From Nocardioides sp. REDSEA-S33_B3 (lineage in GTDB: Bacteria; Actinomycetota; Actinomycetes; Propionibacteriales; Nocardioidaceae), in the NCBI GenBank assembly GCA_001627335.1, contig LUPK01000019.1, forward strand, positions 1-33,424: a stretch of 33,424 nucleotides of DNA. The letters run 5' to 3'. Numbering within the stretch: position 1 is the first letter of the stretch; the number at the start of each line of letters is the position of its first letter. The notes under the pieces were generated by a model. The model was not told where the DNA came from, did no database searches, and worked only from the letters and a program-made list of their open reading frames with translations. Below, piece after piece: positions 1 to 7,309 of the stretch. The position numbers and the translations under genes are program-made.

Positions 1-1
1 G

Positions 2-103
2 CCAGCATGGGTCCACGAGTACAACCACCACCGGCCCCACTCAGCAATCGGGAAGGCCGCACCCATCACCAGGTTGGACAACCTGGCTGGGCATCACATC
101 TAG
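2..103 (+). CDS. C-terminal end of an IS481-type transposase (partial, cut by window edge)
   Basis: Reading from base 2 gives an open frame entering from outside the window and stopping at TAG 101-103. Its translation contains YNHHRPHSAIG followed by PITRLDNLAGHH. This is the typical end of the DDE integrase core of IS481-family transposases (the HRPHSA block near the last catalytic Glu, then a short N-L-x-G-x-H tail). Only 33 residues are visible, so whether the element is intact cannot be judged. No terminal inverted repeat is obvious between the stop and the repeats that begin at 108, so the right end of the IS may be missing. The family call is from memory of the motif; an IS3-group relative is the main alternative. 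Confidence 0.75.
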   Translation, partial: PAWVHEYNHHRPHSAIGKAAPITRLDNLAGHHI

Positions 104-107
104 CCCC

Positions 108-178
108 GCCGGTCGAGGAGGTCGCGCAGCGACCGCCCCCGCCGGTCGAGGAGGTCGCGCAGCGACCGTCTCGAGACC
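108..178. repeat. Two tandem REP-like units (33-bp period) upstream of the desaturase
   Basis: A 28-bp unit at 108-135 recurs perfectly at 141-168. Within each unit GGTCG and CGACC form inverted ends around GAGGAGGTCGCGCAG, and the second copy runs on into GTCTCGAGACC, itself a palindrome. Each unit could form a hairpin. Short dispersed palindromic repeats of this wording are common between genes in Nocardioides-like genomes (recalled, not searched). The array lies between the transposase stop and the desaturase start at 201, so it may also affect desaturase transcription. Confidence 0.75.
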
Positions 179-200
179 CCAGCACCACGAGAGGACCCTC

Positions 201-1436
201 ATGGCCATCAGCGACGTCGCCGAGTACATGCACCTGACCGACGAGCAGGTCGAGGAGCTCGGCCGCGAGCTCGACAAGATCCGCGAGGAGGTGGAGGCCT
301 CCCGGGGCGCCGACGACGCGGCGTACATCAACAAGATGATCAAGGTGCAGCGCGGCCTGGCCACCGCCGGCCGCCTCACCCTCATGCTCACTCCGCACTC
401 GAGGAAGACCCGCATCCCCGGTGCGGTCGCCGGCGCCGCCCTGCTCGGCGTGGCCAAGATCCTGGAGAACATGGAGATCGGCCACAACGTCATGCACGGC
501 CAGTGGGACTGGATGAACGACCCCGAGATCCACTCCTCCAACTGGGAGTGGGACACCGCCCAGCCGGCCGAGCAGTGGAAGCACTCCCACAACTACATCC
601 ACCACCAGTTCACCAACGTGCTGGGCTACGACAACGACATCGGCTACGGCATCCTGCGGATGGCGCGCGAGCAGAAGTGGAACCCCGCCAACCTCGGGCA
701 GCCGGTCTACAACGCGTTGCTCGCCACGCTGTTCCAGTGGGGCGTGGCGCTGCACGACCTCGACGTCGAGCGCATCCGCAAGCGGGAGAAGGACCCGCAG
801 GAGATGAAGCGGCAGCTGCGCCAGATCCTGCGCAAGGGCCGCAACCAGATCCTCAAGGACTACATCGTGTACCCCGCGCTGTCGGGGCCGCAGTGGCGCA
901 CCACGATCACCGCGAACGCGACCGCCAACCTCACCCGCAACCTGTGGGCCTACACGATCATCTTCTGCGGGCACTTCCCCGACGGGGCGATGCACTTCAC
1001 CGAGGAGGAGATCGAGGACGAGACCCGTGCCGAGTGGTACCTCCGGCAGATCCTCGGTGCCGCCAACTTCGAGGGCGGCCCGCTGCTGCACATCCTCTCC
1101 GGCAACCTCGGCTTCCAGATCGAGCACCACCTCTTCCCCGACCTGCCGAGCAACCGGTACGCCGACATCTCGGTGCGCGTCAAAGAGCTCTGCGCCCAGT
1201 ACGACATCCCCTACACGATCGGCCCGCTGCACAAGCAGTACGGCCAGGCGCTGCGCACGATCATGAAGCTGTCGCTGCCCAACCGGTTCACCACCTCCAA
1301 CAAGCCGCCCCAGCCCCCGACCCGCCCCGACTCCGTCGAGGCGCCCCCGGTGGACAAGGGGCGCAAGTCCGACGCCGAGCGGCCGCCGCGACGCAGCGAG
1401 CTGGGCGGCTGGTCGCGCCAGCAGCGGGCGTCCTGA
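201..1436 (+). CDS. Membrane fatty-acid (acyl-CoA/acyl-lipid) desaturase
   Basis: A 411-residue integral-membrane di-iron desaturase that introduces a double bond into a fatty acyl chain using O2 and an electron donor. All three histidine boxes are present: HNVMH at residues 95-99, HNYIHH at 130-135 and the IEHHLFP box with H309/H310. The last has the xEHH form typical of front-end or DesA3-like enzymes rather than plain delta-9 AlkB types. Hydrophobic stretches flank the boxes (around residues 65-85 and 235-260). The C-terminal ~45 residues are Pro- and Arg-rich and probably disordered in the cytosol. The start ATG at 201 lies after GAGAGGACCCTC, a reasonable ribosome-binding site. A small gene follows 28 bp after the stop, probably co-transcribed. 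Regiospecificity cannot be read from the sequence. Confidence 0.93.
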   Translation: MAISDVAEYMHLTDEQVEELGRELDKIREEVEASRGADDAAYINKMIKVQRGLATAGRLTLMLTPHSRKTRIPGAVAGAALLGVAKILENMEIGHNVMHGQWDWMNDPEIHSSNWEWDTAQPAEQWKHSHNYIHHQFTNVLGYDNDIGYGILRMAREQKWNPANLGQPVYNALLATLFQWGVALHDLDVERIRKREKDPQEMKRQLRQILRKGRNQILKDYIVYPALSGPQWRTTITANATANLTRNLWAYTIIFCGHFPDGAMHFTEEEIEDETRAEWYLRQILGAANFEGGPLLHILSGNLGFQIEHHLFPDLPSNRYADISVRVKELCAQYDIPYTIGPLHKQYGQALRTIMKLSLPNRFTTSNKPPQPPTRPDSVEAPPVDKGRKSDAERPPRRSELGGWSRQQRAS

Positions 1437-1464
1437 CCGGCGTCCCGACAGGGAGGGAGCAGAC

Positions 1465-1818
1465 ATGCTGCGTGGTCTGAGCCGTGCCGTGGACCCGGTC
1501 TCCGCGCCGTTCGCGTGGGAGGCCGGGGTCGACGGTCGACGCGAGCTGGTCGGCGCCCGCGTGACCCAGTGCGCCCTGTCCCGCATCTGCGGGGCTTGCG
1601 CGGAGTCGCTCGGGCGCCCGATCGCGTTCGTCGGGGACGACCTGGAGGTGGCCCGCAACGCCTTCCACGCCCCGCCGCTGCACGAGTCGTGCGCCGAGGG
1701 CCTGGCCGAGACCGAGCCGTCGTGGCGGGGCGTCCGCACCGCCGCCTTCGAGTTCGTGCGCCCCACCAGGGACGACCTCGACCGACGCCCGACCTTCCAG
1801 CCCAGCGCCCTGGTCTAG
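1465..1818 (+). CDS. Conserved hypothetical protein, 117 aa, Cys-containing
   Basis: A short protein starting at ATG 1465 behind a strong GGGAGGGAG ribosome-binding site. It begins 28 bp after the desaturase stop, so the two probably form one transcript. It has no signal peptide or membrane segment. Three cysteines near residues 36-45 (a C-x5-C-x2-C pattern in CALSRICGAC) and a fourth near 76 (HESC) could bind a metal or form a small knuckle, which is inference only. Codon use looks like that of its neighbours. I do not recognise a named family. A link to the desaturase, for instance as an accessory, rests on position alone. Confidence 0.7.
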   Translation: MLRGLSRAVDPVSAPFAWEAGVDGRRELVGARVTQCALSRICGACAESLGRPIAFVGDDLEVARNAFHAPPLHESCAEGLAETEPSWRGVRTAAFEFVRPTRDDLDRRPTFQPSALV

Positions 1819-1822
1819 GTCC

Positions 1823-1888
1823 GCCGAGAGGTCGCTCGCGCACGGCCGAGAGGTCGCTCGCGCACGGCCGAGAGGTCGCTCGCGCACG
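1823..1888. repeat. Three perfect tandem copies of a 22-bp unit between convergent genes
   Basis: The unit GCCGAGAGGTCGCTCGCGCACG occurs three times head to tail (1823-1844, 1845-1866, 1867-1888) with no mismatch. A partial echo (GCTGACGTCTCGGC) runs to about 1903. The array fills the gap between the stop at 1818 and the acetyltransferase stop at 1902 on the other strand. Perfect identity implies recent expansion or homogenisation. No simple terminator hairpin is visible apart from what these copies may form. Confidence 0.9.
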
Positions 1889-1901
1889 GCTGACGTCTCG
1901 G

Positions 1902-3200
1902 CTAGAACCCCGTGCGGCAGTACGGCGCCGGGCCGGCGTGGTCCGCCATGGCGGCGAAGGTCTCCACGTCCGGGCCGGTGACCCGACCGGCGGCTGCCAG
2001 GGTCGGCACGAGCCGGTCGCCGAGGTAGAGGGTCGCCAGGGTCTCCGCCGAGAGCGAGACCCCGGGGGAGTCCTCGGTCCGCTCCACGCGGGCCTGCCCC
2101 TTCTCGGTCGTGACCCGCCAGCGGCCGGCGGTGTGCCCGAGGGAGTCCTCGACCTCGAGCACCACGGTGCCGTCCTCGCGCCACGGGCGCGCCTCCAGAG
2201 CGACGGGCAGGTCGAGGATGCGCACCCACAGCATGTCGACGACCTGCTTGGTCGTCACCGTGCGCGGGTCGACCACGGCGTGGTCCAGCGGGTCGTCGTG
2301 CAGCACGCGCGCGCGGACCACCGAGATCAGGTCCACGTCGGCCAGGAACTGCCACAGCCGGAGGTAGGCGGTGGGGGTCAGCGCGACCAGGTCGTGGACG
2401 TCGATGCGGTGCTGGTCGTGGGAGTCGCCCTCCTTGACGCGGTAGTGGCAGTACCCGTCGGGACGACCGTCCGCGTCGAGGTGCAGCACGGTCGTGAGCA
2501 CCCGGTCCGGACCGCCGGACTCCCAGTTGAACGAGCCGTTGTAGACCTGCTCGTAGAACGCCGGACGCGCGACCTCGCCCCGGGTGCGGGCCAGGTGCGC
2601 GGCGTACACCTCGCGTGTCAGCGGGTAGGCGTCCTTCGGCTCGACCATCTGCAGGGAGCCGGGCTCGGCGGTGGCGTCGTGACGCAGCCGGAACCGGCCG
2701 GGCCGCACGTCGACCTCGGCCGAGCGGTAGCGGGTGGCCGGGCCGAATCCGAAGCGGCCGTAGATCGATCCCTCCGACACCGTCAGGGCAGCCACGGGCA
2801 CGCCTGCTGCGGCGGCGTCGGCCAGGTCCTCGCTCATCAGCTTCGTGAGCAGACCGCGACGGCGGTGCGTCGGCGCGACGGTCACGTCGGTGATCATCCG
2901 CAGCGGTAGCAGGGACGGCCCGCCGACGTTGATCTCCTGGTCCCACGAGGAGAAGGTCGCGACCGGTCGCGAGGCCCCGGCGACGGTGCTGCGCGGGCGG
3001 GCGAACCGGAACGTGACGTCGTCCTCGCGGCTGTGCGCCAGCCAGCGCTTGCGCTTCTCCTCGTCGAGGCGGCCCTCGAGGAACGCGGTGCTCCACGCGT
3101 CGCCGTAGGCGTGCAGCGCCGCGAGGGTCTCCTCGTCGGTGGCGTGGACGTCGAGGGTGCCGAAGATCAGGTCGTCGTGTCGCGGGTCGGGAGTGCTCAC
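1902..3200 (-). CDS. Eis-like GNAT family N-acetyltransferase
   Basis: A 432-residue protein of the enhanced-intracellular-survival (Eis) architecture: two GNAT-type halves followed by a sterol-carrier-like C-terminal domain. The acetyl-CoA loop is visible as VAPTHRRRGLLTKL near residues 107-120, and the SEGSIYGRFGFGPA block follows. The chain ends in a phenylalanine after a conserved APYC segment. In Eis enzymes the free C-terminal carboxylate acts as the catalytic base, and the ending fits that. Substrates are amines such as aminoglycosides or lysines; the native one is unknown. I chose GTG at 3200 (V/M-STPDPRHDDL) because the upstream frame is not protein-like and the divergent polymerase gene begins at 3254; GTG at 3209 is an alternative. 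Confidence 0.9.
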   Translation of the reverse strand: MSTPDPRHDDLIFGTLDVHATDEETLAALHAYGDAWSTAFLEGRLDEEKRKRWLAHSREDDVTFRFARPRSTVAGASRPVATFSSWDQEINVGGPSLLPLRMITDVTVAPTHRRRGLLTKLMSEDLADAAAAGVPVAALTVSEGSIYGRFGFGPATRYRSAEVDVRPGRFRLRHDATAEPGSLQMVEPKDAYPLTREVYAAHLARTRGEVARPAFYEQVYNGSFNWESGGPDRVLTTVLHLDADGRPDGYCHYRVKEGDSHDQHRIDVHDLVALTPTAYLRLWQFLADVDLISVVRARVLHDDPLDHAVVDPRTVTTKQVVDMLWVRILDLPVALEARPWREDGTVVLEVEDSLGHTAGRWRVTTEKGQARVERTEDSPGVSLSAETLATLYLGDRLVPTLAAAGRVTGPDVETFAAMADHAGPAPYCRTGF

Positions 3201-3253
3201 ACCGGTCACCGTAGGTGGGTGTCGCTGTCGGGACCACGCAATAAGGTCGCGAC

Positions 3254-4244
3254 ATGGCGGCGAAGGCGGCGGAGGTCGAGGCTGGCGGCAGGGGACGGAC
3301 TGATGCGCGCGCTGCGCGACCGGCCGACCGCCCTGGAGCGCTGGCCCTCCGGCGTACGTGAAGGGATGCGGCTCGCCACGGGTCCGCAGGACTCCAAGGC
3401 CGACGCGTTCTACCAGAAGCGGGTGCCGAAGGGAGCTCCCGACTACCTCGAGACCGCCACGGTCACGTTCCCCTCGGGCCGCACCGCCGATGAGATCTGC
3501 CCGACCGAGATCGCGGTGCCGGTGTGGTGCGCCCACATGGGCACGATCACCTTCCATCCCTGGCCGGTACGCCGCAGCGACGACCCGACCAGCCTGGACC
3601 GTCCCGACGAGCTGCGCATCGACCTCGACCCGCAGCCGGGCACCACCTTCTCCGACGCGGTCAGGGTCGCCGGCGTGGCCCGCGAGCTGCTGGAGGAGCT
3701 CGGGTTGCGCGGCTACCCGAAGACCTCGGGCAACCGGGGCGTGCACATCTACGTGCGCATCGAGCCGCGCTGGGAGTTCACCGACCTTCGGCACGCCGCC
3801 ATCGGCTTCGGTCGCGCGCTCGAGCAGCGCGACGACCAGGTCACCACGGCGTGGTGGAAGGAGGAGCGGGGGGAGCGGATCTTCGTCGACTACAACCAGA
3901 ACAACCGCGACCGCACCATCGCCTCCGCCTACTCCCTGCGGCCCAGGCCCGGGGCCCCGGTCAGCACCCCGCTGACCTGGTCGGGCCTGGCCGAGGTGAC
4001 CGACCCCCGTGACCTCAACCTCGTGACGGTCCCCGAGCGGCTGGCCTCCGAGGGGGACCCCTGGACCACCATCGACGACGAGTCCTTCTCCCTCGAGCCG
4101 CTGCTCGAGCTCTGGGAGACGCTGCCCGGCGGGGAGCTGAACTTCCCGCCCGACTACCCCAAGATGCCGGGCGAGCCGCCGCGGGTGCAGCCCAGCAAGA
4201 AGGTCGCCGAGCACTGGGACGACGAGGGCAACCGGATCGGCTGA
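3254..4244 (+). pseudogene. ligD: LigD-type NHEJ polymerase/primase domain gene with N-terminal frame-shifting deletion
   Basis: From ATG 3303 onward the frame encodes a nearly complete LigD polymerase (AEP primase-like) domain: YQKRVPKGAP, the catalytic Asp pair in RIDLDPQPG, KTSGNRGVHIYVRI with the nucleotide-binding His, and FVDYNQNNRDRTIA. The family normally has ~30 further residues (a V-x-N-P-D-K-V-x-F-P strand and a TKLDLVxYY helix) before GDGLMRAL. Instead, ATG 3254, with AAGG before it, opens a family-like start MAAKAAEVEAGG in another frame and stops at 3359-3361. The simplest reading is a deletion of roughly 90-100 bp with loss of frame around 3278-3295. Initiation at 3303 would give a 313-residue truncated protein, perhaps still folded. 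Such proteins fill gaps during Ku-dependent end joining. No Ku gene is in the window. Confidence 0.78.
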
Positions 4245-4270
4245 CCCGGTGGACGGCCGGGGGGTCGCAG

Positions 4271-4302
4271 CGGCCGGAGAAGAAGGCGGCCGGAGAAGAA
4301 GG
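4271..4302. repeat. Tandem 16-bp duplication just after the polymerase gene
   Basis: CGGCCGGAGAAGAAGG occurs twice in direct succession (4271-4286 and 4287-4302), and the first bases of a third copy run into the terminator hairpin. It begins 26 bp after the polymerase stop and has no coding role that I can see. Confidence 0.85.
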
Positions 4303-4303
4303 C

Positions 4304-4332
4304 GGCCCGCCGGAGCCGAGCTCCGGCGGGCC
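4304..4332 (+). terminator. Perfect 12-bp GC-rich hairpin (terminator-like)
   Basis: GGCCCGCCGGAG at 4304-4315 pairs perfectly with CTCCGGCGGGCC at 4321-4332 across a 5-nt loop. It lies 60 bp after the ligD-type stop. There is no clear U-tract, as is usual for actinobacterial intrinsic terminators. It most likely ends the polymerase transcript. Confidence 0.7.
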
Positions 4333-4622
4333 ACCAGCGTTGTGTCTCGGCTCCCCCCGGAGCCACCTGGTCCATCGACGCTGACCGTGTGCCCCCCAGC
4401 CTCGCGGGGCGTCGATGATGGTCCAGGTCCGAGGCCGCCCCCCGGCGGACCTCGTGGACACGACGTTAGGCTCTGTGAGGTTGCGCGCGTCCCTCACCAG
4501 ATCCACAGATCGGTAACAAACTCCTCGACGGGGTCTGTCTGCGCAGACCGGCACGGCGGCGGGCGGGAGTCGTGCCGGGGAGGCGCGCGGAGACGTCCGC
4601 GGCCACCGGTAGTGTGCGCCGC
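4333..4622. other. Non-coding stretch with imperfect inverted repeats, upstream of the sulfotransferase
   Basis: No credible gene is visible. ACCTGGTCCATCGACGC at 4365-4381 faces an imperfect complement at 4409-4428 (arms differ by a 3-nt bulge and one mismatch) with a ~27-nt loop. AGGTCCG/CGGACCT form a further small inverted repeat beginning at 4425. The stretch must also hold the promoter of the gene starting at 4623, for which I see no clear -35/-10 pair. A small RNA is possible but unsupported. Confidence 0.5.
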
Positions 4623-5252
4623 ATGATGGTGTCCCACGAGCGTCGCGTGCTCTTCGTGCACGTGCAGAAGACCGGTGGGTCCACCATCGACCGGATGCTC
4701 GAGGAGGCCATCCCCGACGTCTCCTACCTCCAGGGCCTGCGCGGAGGTCGGCACGCCCGGCTCGCCCCGGCGCTCAAGGCGCACCCGGAGCTGAAGGAGT
4801 ACTTCATCTTCGGCTTCGTGCGGAACCCGTGGGCGCGGATGTACTCCTGGTACGCCATGATGCGGCGCGCTGAGGTCCAGGCGGCCGAGGGCAACCAGAA
4901 GGCCGCCAAACAGCTGGCCAAGAACCGTCTGTGGAAGCGCGTGCTGCCCAACTACCCCGACTTCGAGAGCTTCGTGCTCCGCGGCCCCGACGAGCAGCGC
5001 GAGCTGCGTCGCGCCCAGATCACCTACCTGCGCGGCCAGGGTCGGCGGGCCGACTTCATCGGTCGCCAGGAGAACTTCGACGCCGACCTGCAGAAGGTCT
5101 GGGAGCGCATCGGCCTGGAGTGGCCCGGGGAGTCGCTGAAGGTCAACACCGGCCCGACCAGCGACTACCGCCAGCACTACACCGACGAGATGCGCGACAA
5201 GGTCGCCGAGGTCTTCGCCAAGGACCTGAAGCGGTTCAAGTACGAGTTCTGA
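4623..5252 (+). CDS. Sulfotransferase family 2 protein
   Basis: A 209-residue cytosolic protein with the two PAPS-binding signatures of sulfotransferases: the 5'-phosphosulfate loop in FVHVQKTGGSTID (residues ~10-22) and the 3'-phosphate motif in FGFVRNPWARMYSWY (residues ~62-76). It would transfer sulfate from PAPS to an acceptor that cannot be inferred. The size and the RNPWxRxxSxY form match the Sulfotransfer_2 (carbohydrate-type) group. Start ATG 4623 or 4626 is chosen because the KTGG loop lies close to the N-terminus in this family and the upstream extension is low-complexity Arg/Ala. It stands alone, with stem-loops on the 5' side and a repeat on the 3' side. No sulfate-activation genes are nearby. 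Confidence 0.85.
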   Translation: MMVSHERRVLFVHVQKTGGSTIDRMLEEAIPDVSYLQGLRGGRHARLAPALKAHPELKEYFIFGFVRNPWARMYSWYAMMRRAEVQAAEGNQKAAKQLAKNRLWKRVLPNYPDFESFVLRGPDEQRELRRAQITYLRGQGRRADFIGRQENFDADLQKVWERIGLEWPGESLKVNTGPTSDYRQHYTDEMRDKVAEVFAKDLKRFKYEF

Positions 5253-5264
5253 CGCACAGCCGCG

Positions 5265-5304
5265 GGTCTCGTGGCTCGTCGCTGGCGCTCCTCGCGCCTC
5301 GACC
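5265..5304. repeat. Single REP-like palindromic repeat
   Basis: GGTCTCG at 5265 and CCTCGACC near 5297-5304 enclose TGGCTCGTCGCTGGCGCTCCTCG. The GGTC...GACC ends and the GTCGC/GCGCTC core resemble the units at 108-178 but form a different subtype. It sits exactly in the gap between two convergent genes (stops at 5252 and 5316), where such repeats often act as transcription or mRNA-end signals. Confidence 0.6.
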
Positions 5305-5315
5305 GGCGCTGCGGC

Positions 5316-5864
5316 TCAGAGGCCGGTCGCGCCCTCGCCGCCGCCGGCGGACTGCTCCTCGATCGACTCGTGCTCGAGCAGGTGCAGCACGGGGACCCCG
5401 AGCTTGCGCCGCGCCTGGGAGGTCCAGTCGAGGTGGAAGAACTCCGCCACGACGTGTGGGCGGGTCAGGATGATCGCCTCGCGGCCGTCGATGGCGGCGA
5501 CCTCGGCGATGAGCGCGTCGATCGGCGGCTCGGTGACCACCTTGCCGGTCGCGACCGCCCCCACCTCGGCGAGGTGGGACAGCGTGCGCTGCAGCTCCTC
5601 CTCCGAGGCGTGCCGGCACTCCTCGCGCACCGAGTCCAGGTCGACCTCGGACATGGTGACCGCGGGGCTGGTGAGCAGCTCGCCGCCGGCGAGCGAGCCC
5701 ATGGCCGCCTCGATCCGGGCGGCGGCGTCGTGGATCGGCAGCAGCACGTGGTAGCTCACCTGCTGCCCCTCCTCGACCAGCTCCTCGTGCAGCGAGCGGA
5801 CCTGTGCCGCGTCGGCGGCCGAGAGGGCCTGCTCGACGAGGAGGACGACGGGGTAGGTCTCCAT
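5316..5864 (-). CDS. Conserved actinobacterial protein, USP-like alpha/beta fold
   Basis: A 182-residue soluble protein starting METYPVVLLVEQALSAADAA. The first beta strand (PVVLLVEQAL), a second strand (VSYHVLLPIHDAA), a helix-rich middle (VREECRHASEEELQRTLSHLAEVGA) and a late strand (REAIILTRPHVVAEFF) give an alternating pattern like universal-stress or indole-binding Rossmann-type domains. The tail RKLGVPVLHLLEHES is strongly patterned. No catalytic motif is evident. ATG 5864 is preferred; GTG at 5870, two codons upstream, is equally possible. The gene precedes the ligase in the same orientation with a 32-bp gap from the ligase stop, so read-through from the ligase promoter is plausible. 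Confidence 0.75.
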   Translation of the reverse strand: METYPVVLLVEQALSAADAAQVRSLHEELVEEGQQVSYHVLLPIHDAAARIEAAMGSLAGGELLTSPAVTMSEVDLDSVREECRHASEEELQRTLSHLAEVGAVATGKVVTEPPIDALIAEVAAIDGREAIILTRPHVVAEFFHLDWTSQARRKLGVPVLHLLEHESIEEQSAGGGEGATGL

Positions 5865-5896
5865 GCTCACGACGATAGTCCTGTCCAGGCCGCCGG

Positions 5897-7015
5897 TCAG
5901 CCGTCCGTGAGGATGTCGGCCAGGTCGTAGCGAGCGACCTCGTCGAGCTGCTCGTAGCCGCACGAGGTCGGGTCGCGGTCGGGCCGCCACCGCTTGAAGT
6001 GCGCGGTGTGCCGGAAACGCCGCCCCTCCATGTTGTCGTACTTCACCTCCAGCACCCGCTCGGGGCGCAGCGGGGTGAAGGAGAGGTCCTTGCCCTGGCT
6101 CCAGCGCGACTGGGTGCCGGGCACCCGGTCCGGGTTGGCGATCGCCCAGTCACTGCCGGAGTCGCCGGCCCACTCGCCCCAGGGGTGCTCCTCGATGGGG
6201 CAGACCAGCTCCTGCAGCTCGGCCCACAGCTCGGCGCGCCGGGCGGCGGTGAAGCTGGCCGAGACACCGACGTGCTGCAGCCGGTCGCCGTCGTAGAGAC
6301 CGAGCAGCATGCTCCCGAGCAACGGCTGGTCGGGCGTGGAGGTCTTGTGCTCGCGGTAACCGCACAGCACCACGTCGGCGGTGCGCTCGTGCTTGATCTT
6401 CAGCATGGTGCGGGCGTTCTCGGAGTACGGCGCGGTCAGCGGCTTGGCGATCACGCCGTCCAGTCCGGCGCCCTCGAACTGCTCGAACCACCGTCTCGCC
6501 TCGTCCGGGTCGGTGGTGGTGCGGGTGAGGTGGCAGCGCCCGGGGGGTACGCCGGTCCACGCCTGCTCCAGGGCCGCGCGCCGCTCCGAGAACGGCCGGT
6601 CGACCCATGACTCGTCGCCGAGCGCGAGGAGGTCGAAGGCGACGTACTCGGCCGGGGTCTTCTCGCTGAGCATGGTGATCCGGGAGGCCGCGGGGTGGAT
6701 GCGCTCCTGCAGCACCTCGAACTCCAGCTCGCGGCCACCGCTCTCGCGGGGCAGCGCCACGAAGACCTCGCCGTCGAGCACGCACCGGTCGGGCAGCTGG
6801 GCACGCGCGGCCTCGACGAGCTCGGGGAAGTAGCGGGTCAGCGGCTTGGTGTTGCGGCTGGTCAGCTCGACCTCGTCGCCGTCCTTGAACAGCAGGCACC
6901 GGAAGCCGTCCCACTTCGGCTCTATTTGTACGTAAGGGAGCATGGCGAGCACCTTCTTCAGTGGCACGGATTTCGCCAGCATCGGACGGATGGGCGGCAT
7001 CACCGGAAGGTCCAC
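5897..7015 (-). CDS. ligC: ATP-dependent DNA ligase, chimeric: 5' end supplied by the integrated element
   Basis: A 372-residue stand-alone ligase (LigC or LigD-ligase-domain type) that seals nicks by lysine adenylylation. Motif I is EPKWDGFR with the nucleophile K34. Other nucleotidyltransferase motifs follow: LTSRN, CVLDGEVFVAL, FDLLALG, EGAGLDGVIAKP and MLKIKHERTADVVLCGYR, then an OB-fold domain rich in Trp and Gly to the end. Everything downstream of codon 31 is chromosomal. Codons 1-30 lie inside the mobile element: MPPIRPMLAKSV matches the native stub at 15799, but the next 14 residues (PLKKVLAMLPYVQI) are unlike the native KGIPDPDKHGGLSF although of identical length. GTG 7015 is chosen because it matches the stub start (VDLPVMPP). 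The protein should be functional. Confidence 0.92.
   Translation of the reverse strand: MDLPVMPPIRPMLAKSVPLKKVLAMLPYVQIEPKWDGFRCLLFKDGDEVELTSRNTKPLTRYFPELVEAARAQLPDRCVLDGEVFVALPRESGGRELEFEVLQERIHPAASRITMLSEKTPAEYVAFDLLALGDESWVDRPFSERRAALEQAWTGVPPGRCHLTRTTTDPDEARRWFEQFEGAGLDGVIAKPLTAPYSENARTMLKIKHERTADVVLCGYREHKTSTPDQPLLGSMLLGLYDGDRLQHVGVSASFTAARRAELWAELQELVCPIEEHPWGEWAGDSGSDWAIANPDRVPGTQSRWSQGKDLSFTPLRPERVLEVKYDNMEGRRFRHTAHFKRWRPDRDPTSCGYEQLDEVARYDLADILTDG
6902..6922. other. attL core (21 bp), ligase codons EPKWDGF
   Basis: On the minus strand the core reads as codons E-P-K-W-D-G-F, the adenylylation motif containing the catalytic lysine. It is identical to 15686-15706. The flanking bases differ on both sides (g/a before, t/g after), so the direct repeat is exactly 21 bp. 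Confidence 0.93.
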
Positions 7016-7035
7016 GTCGCTCAGCCTATAGAGCC
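7016..7035 (-). promoter_or_regulatory. Element-encoded promoter for the rebuilt ligase gene
   Basis: On the minus strand TATAGG (7030-7025) lies nine bases before GTG 7015, the spacing of a -10 box for a leaderless transcript. The displaced native copy has TAGTGT seven bases before its GTG. No convincing -35 is visible. The rest of 7036-7309 shows no gene. Confidence 0.5.
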
Positions 7036-7309
7036 GCCATCGTGCCTGCCCCACACATTGGGGCACCGACGAATTCTGCGCTACTCACCGGCCCCCAGAG
7101 AACGACGAGTCGTTGCGGAGGCATCGCTCAAAGTGACAAACCATAGGTGGGGCGAAGCAGCCCCCGGAACTCATCACGGCACCTTTCGGTCCGGCTATTC
7201 CGAAACTCGCGGTCGCGCGCCTCAAGTTGCAGTTGTCCGTGTTCGGCGAATTGCGAGCGTCCCGGCAGAGACCGCGCAGCCGAGACTGACCTTTCGCAGA
7301 GAGCCAGGA

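Noticed and set aside
66..1766. Long antisense open frame (over 560 codons) opposite the desaturase
   Set aside because: Its translation is low-complexity Val/Gly/Leu/Arg and it mirrors the codons of the well-supported desaturase. In DNA this rich in G+C, antisense frames stay open by chance. The same applies to long antisense frames opposite glmU, pepN, the relaxase and the recombinase.
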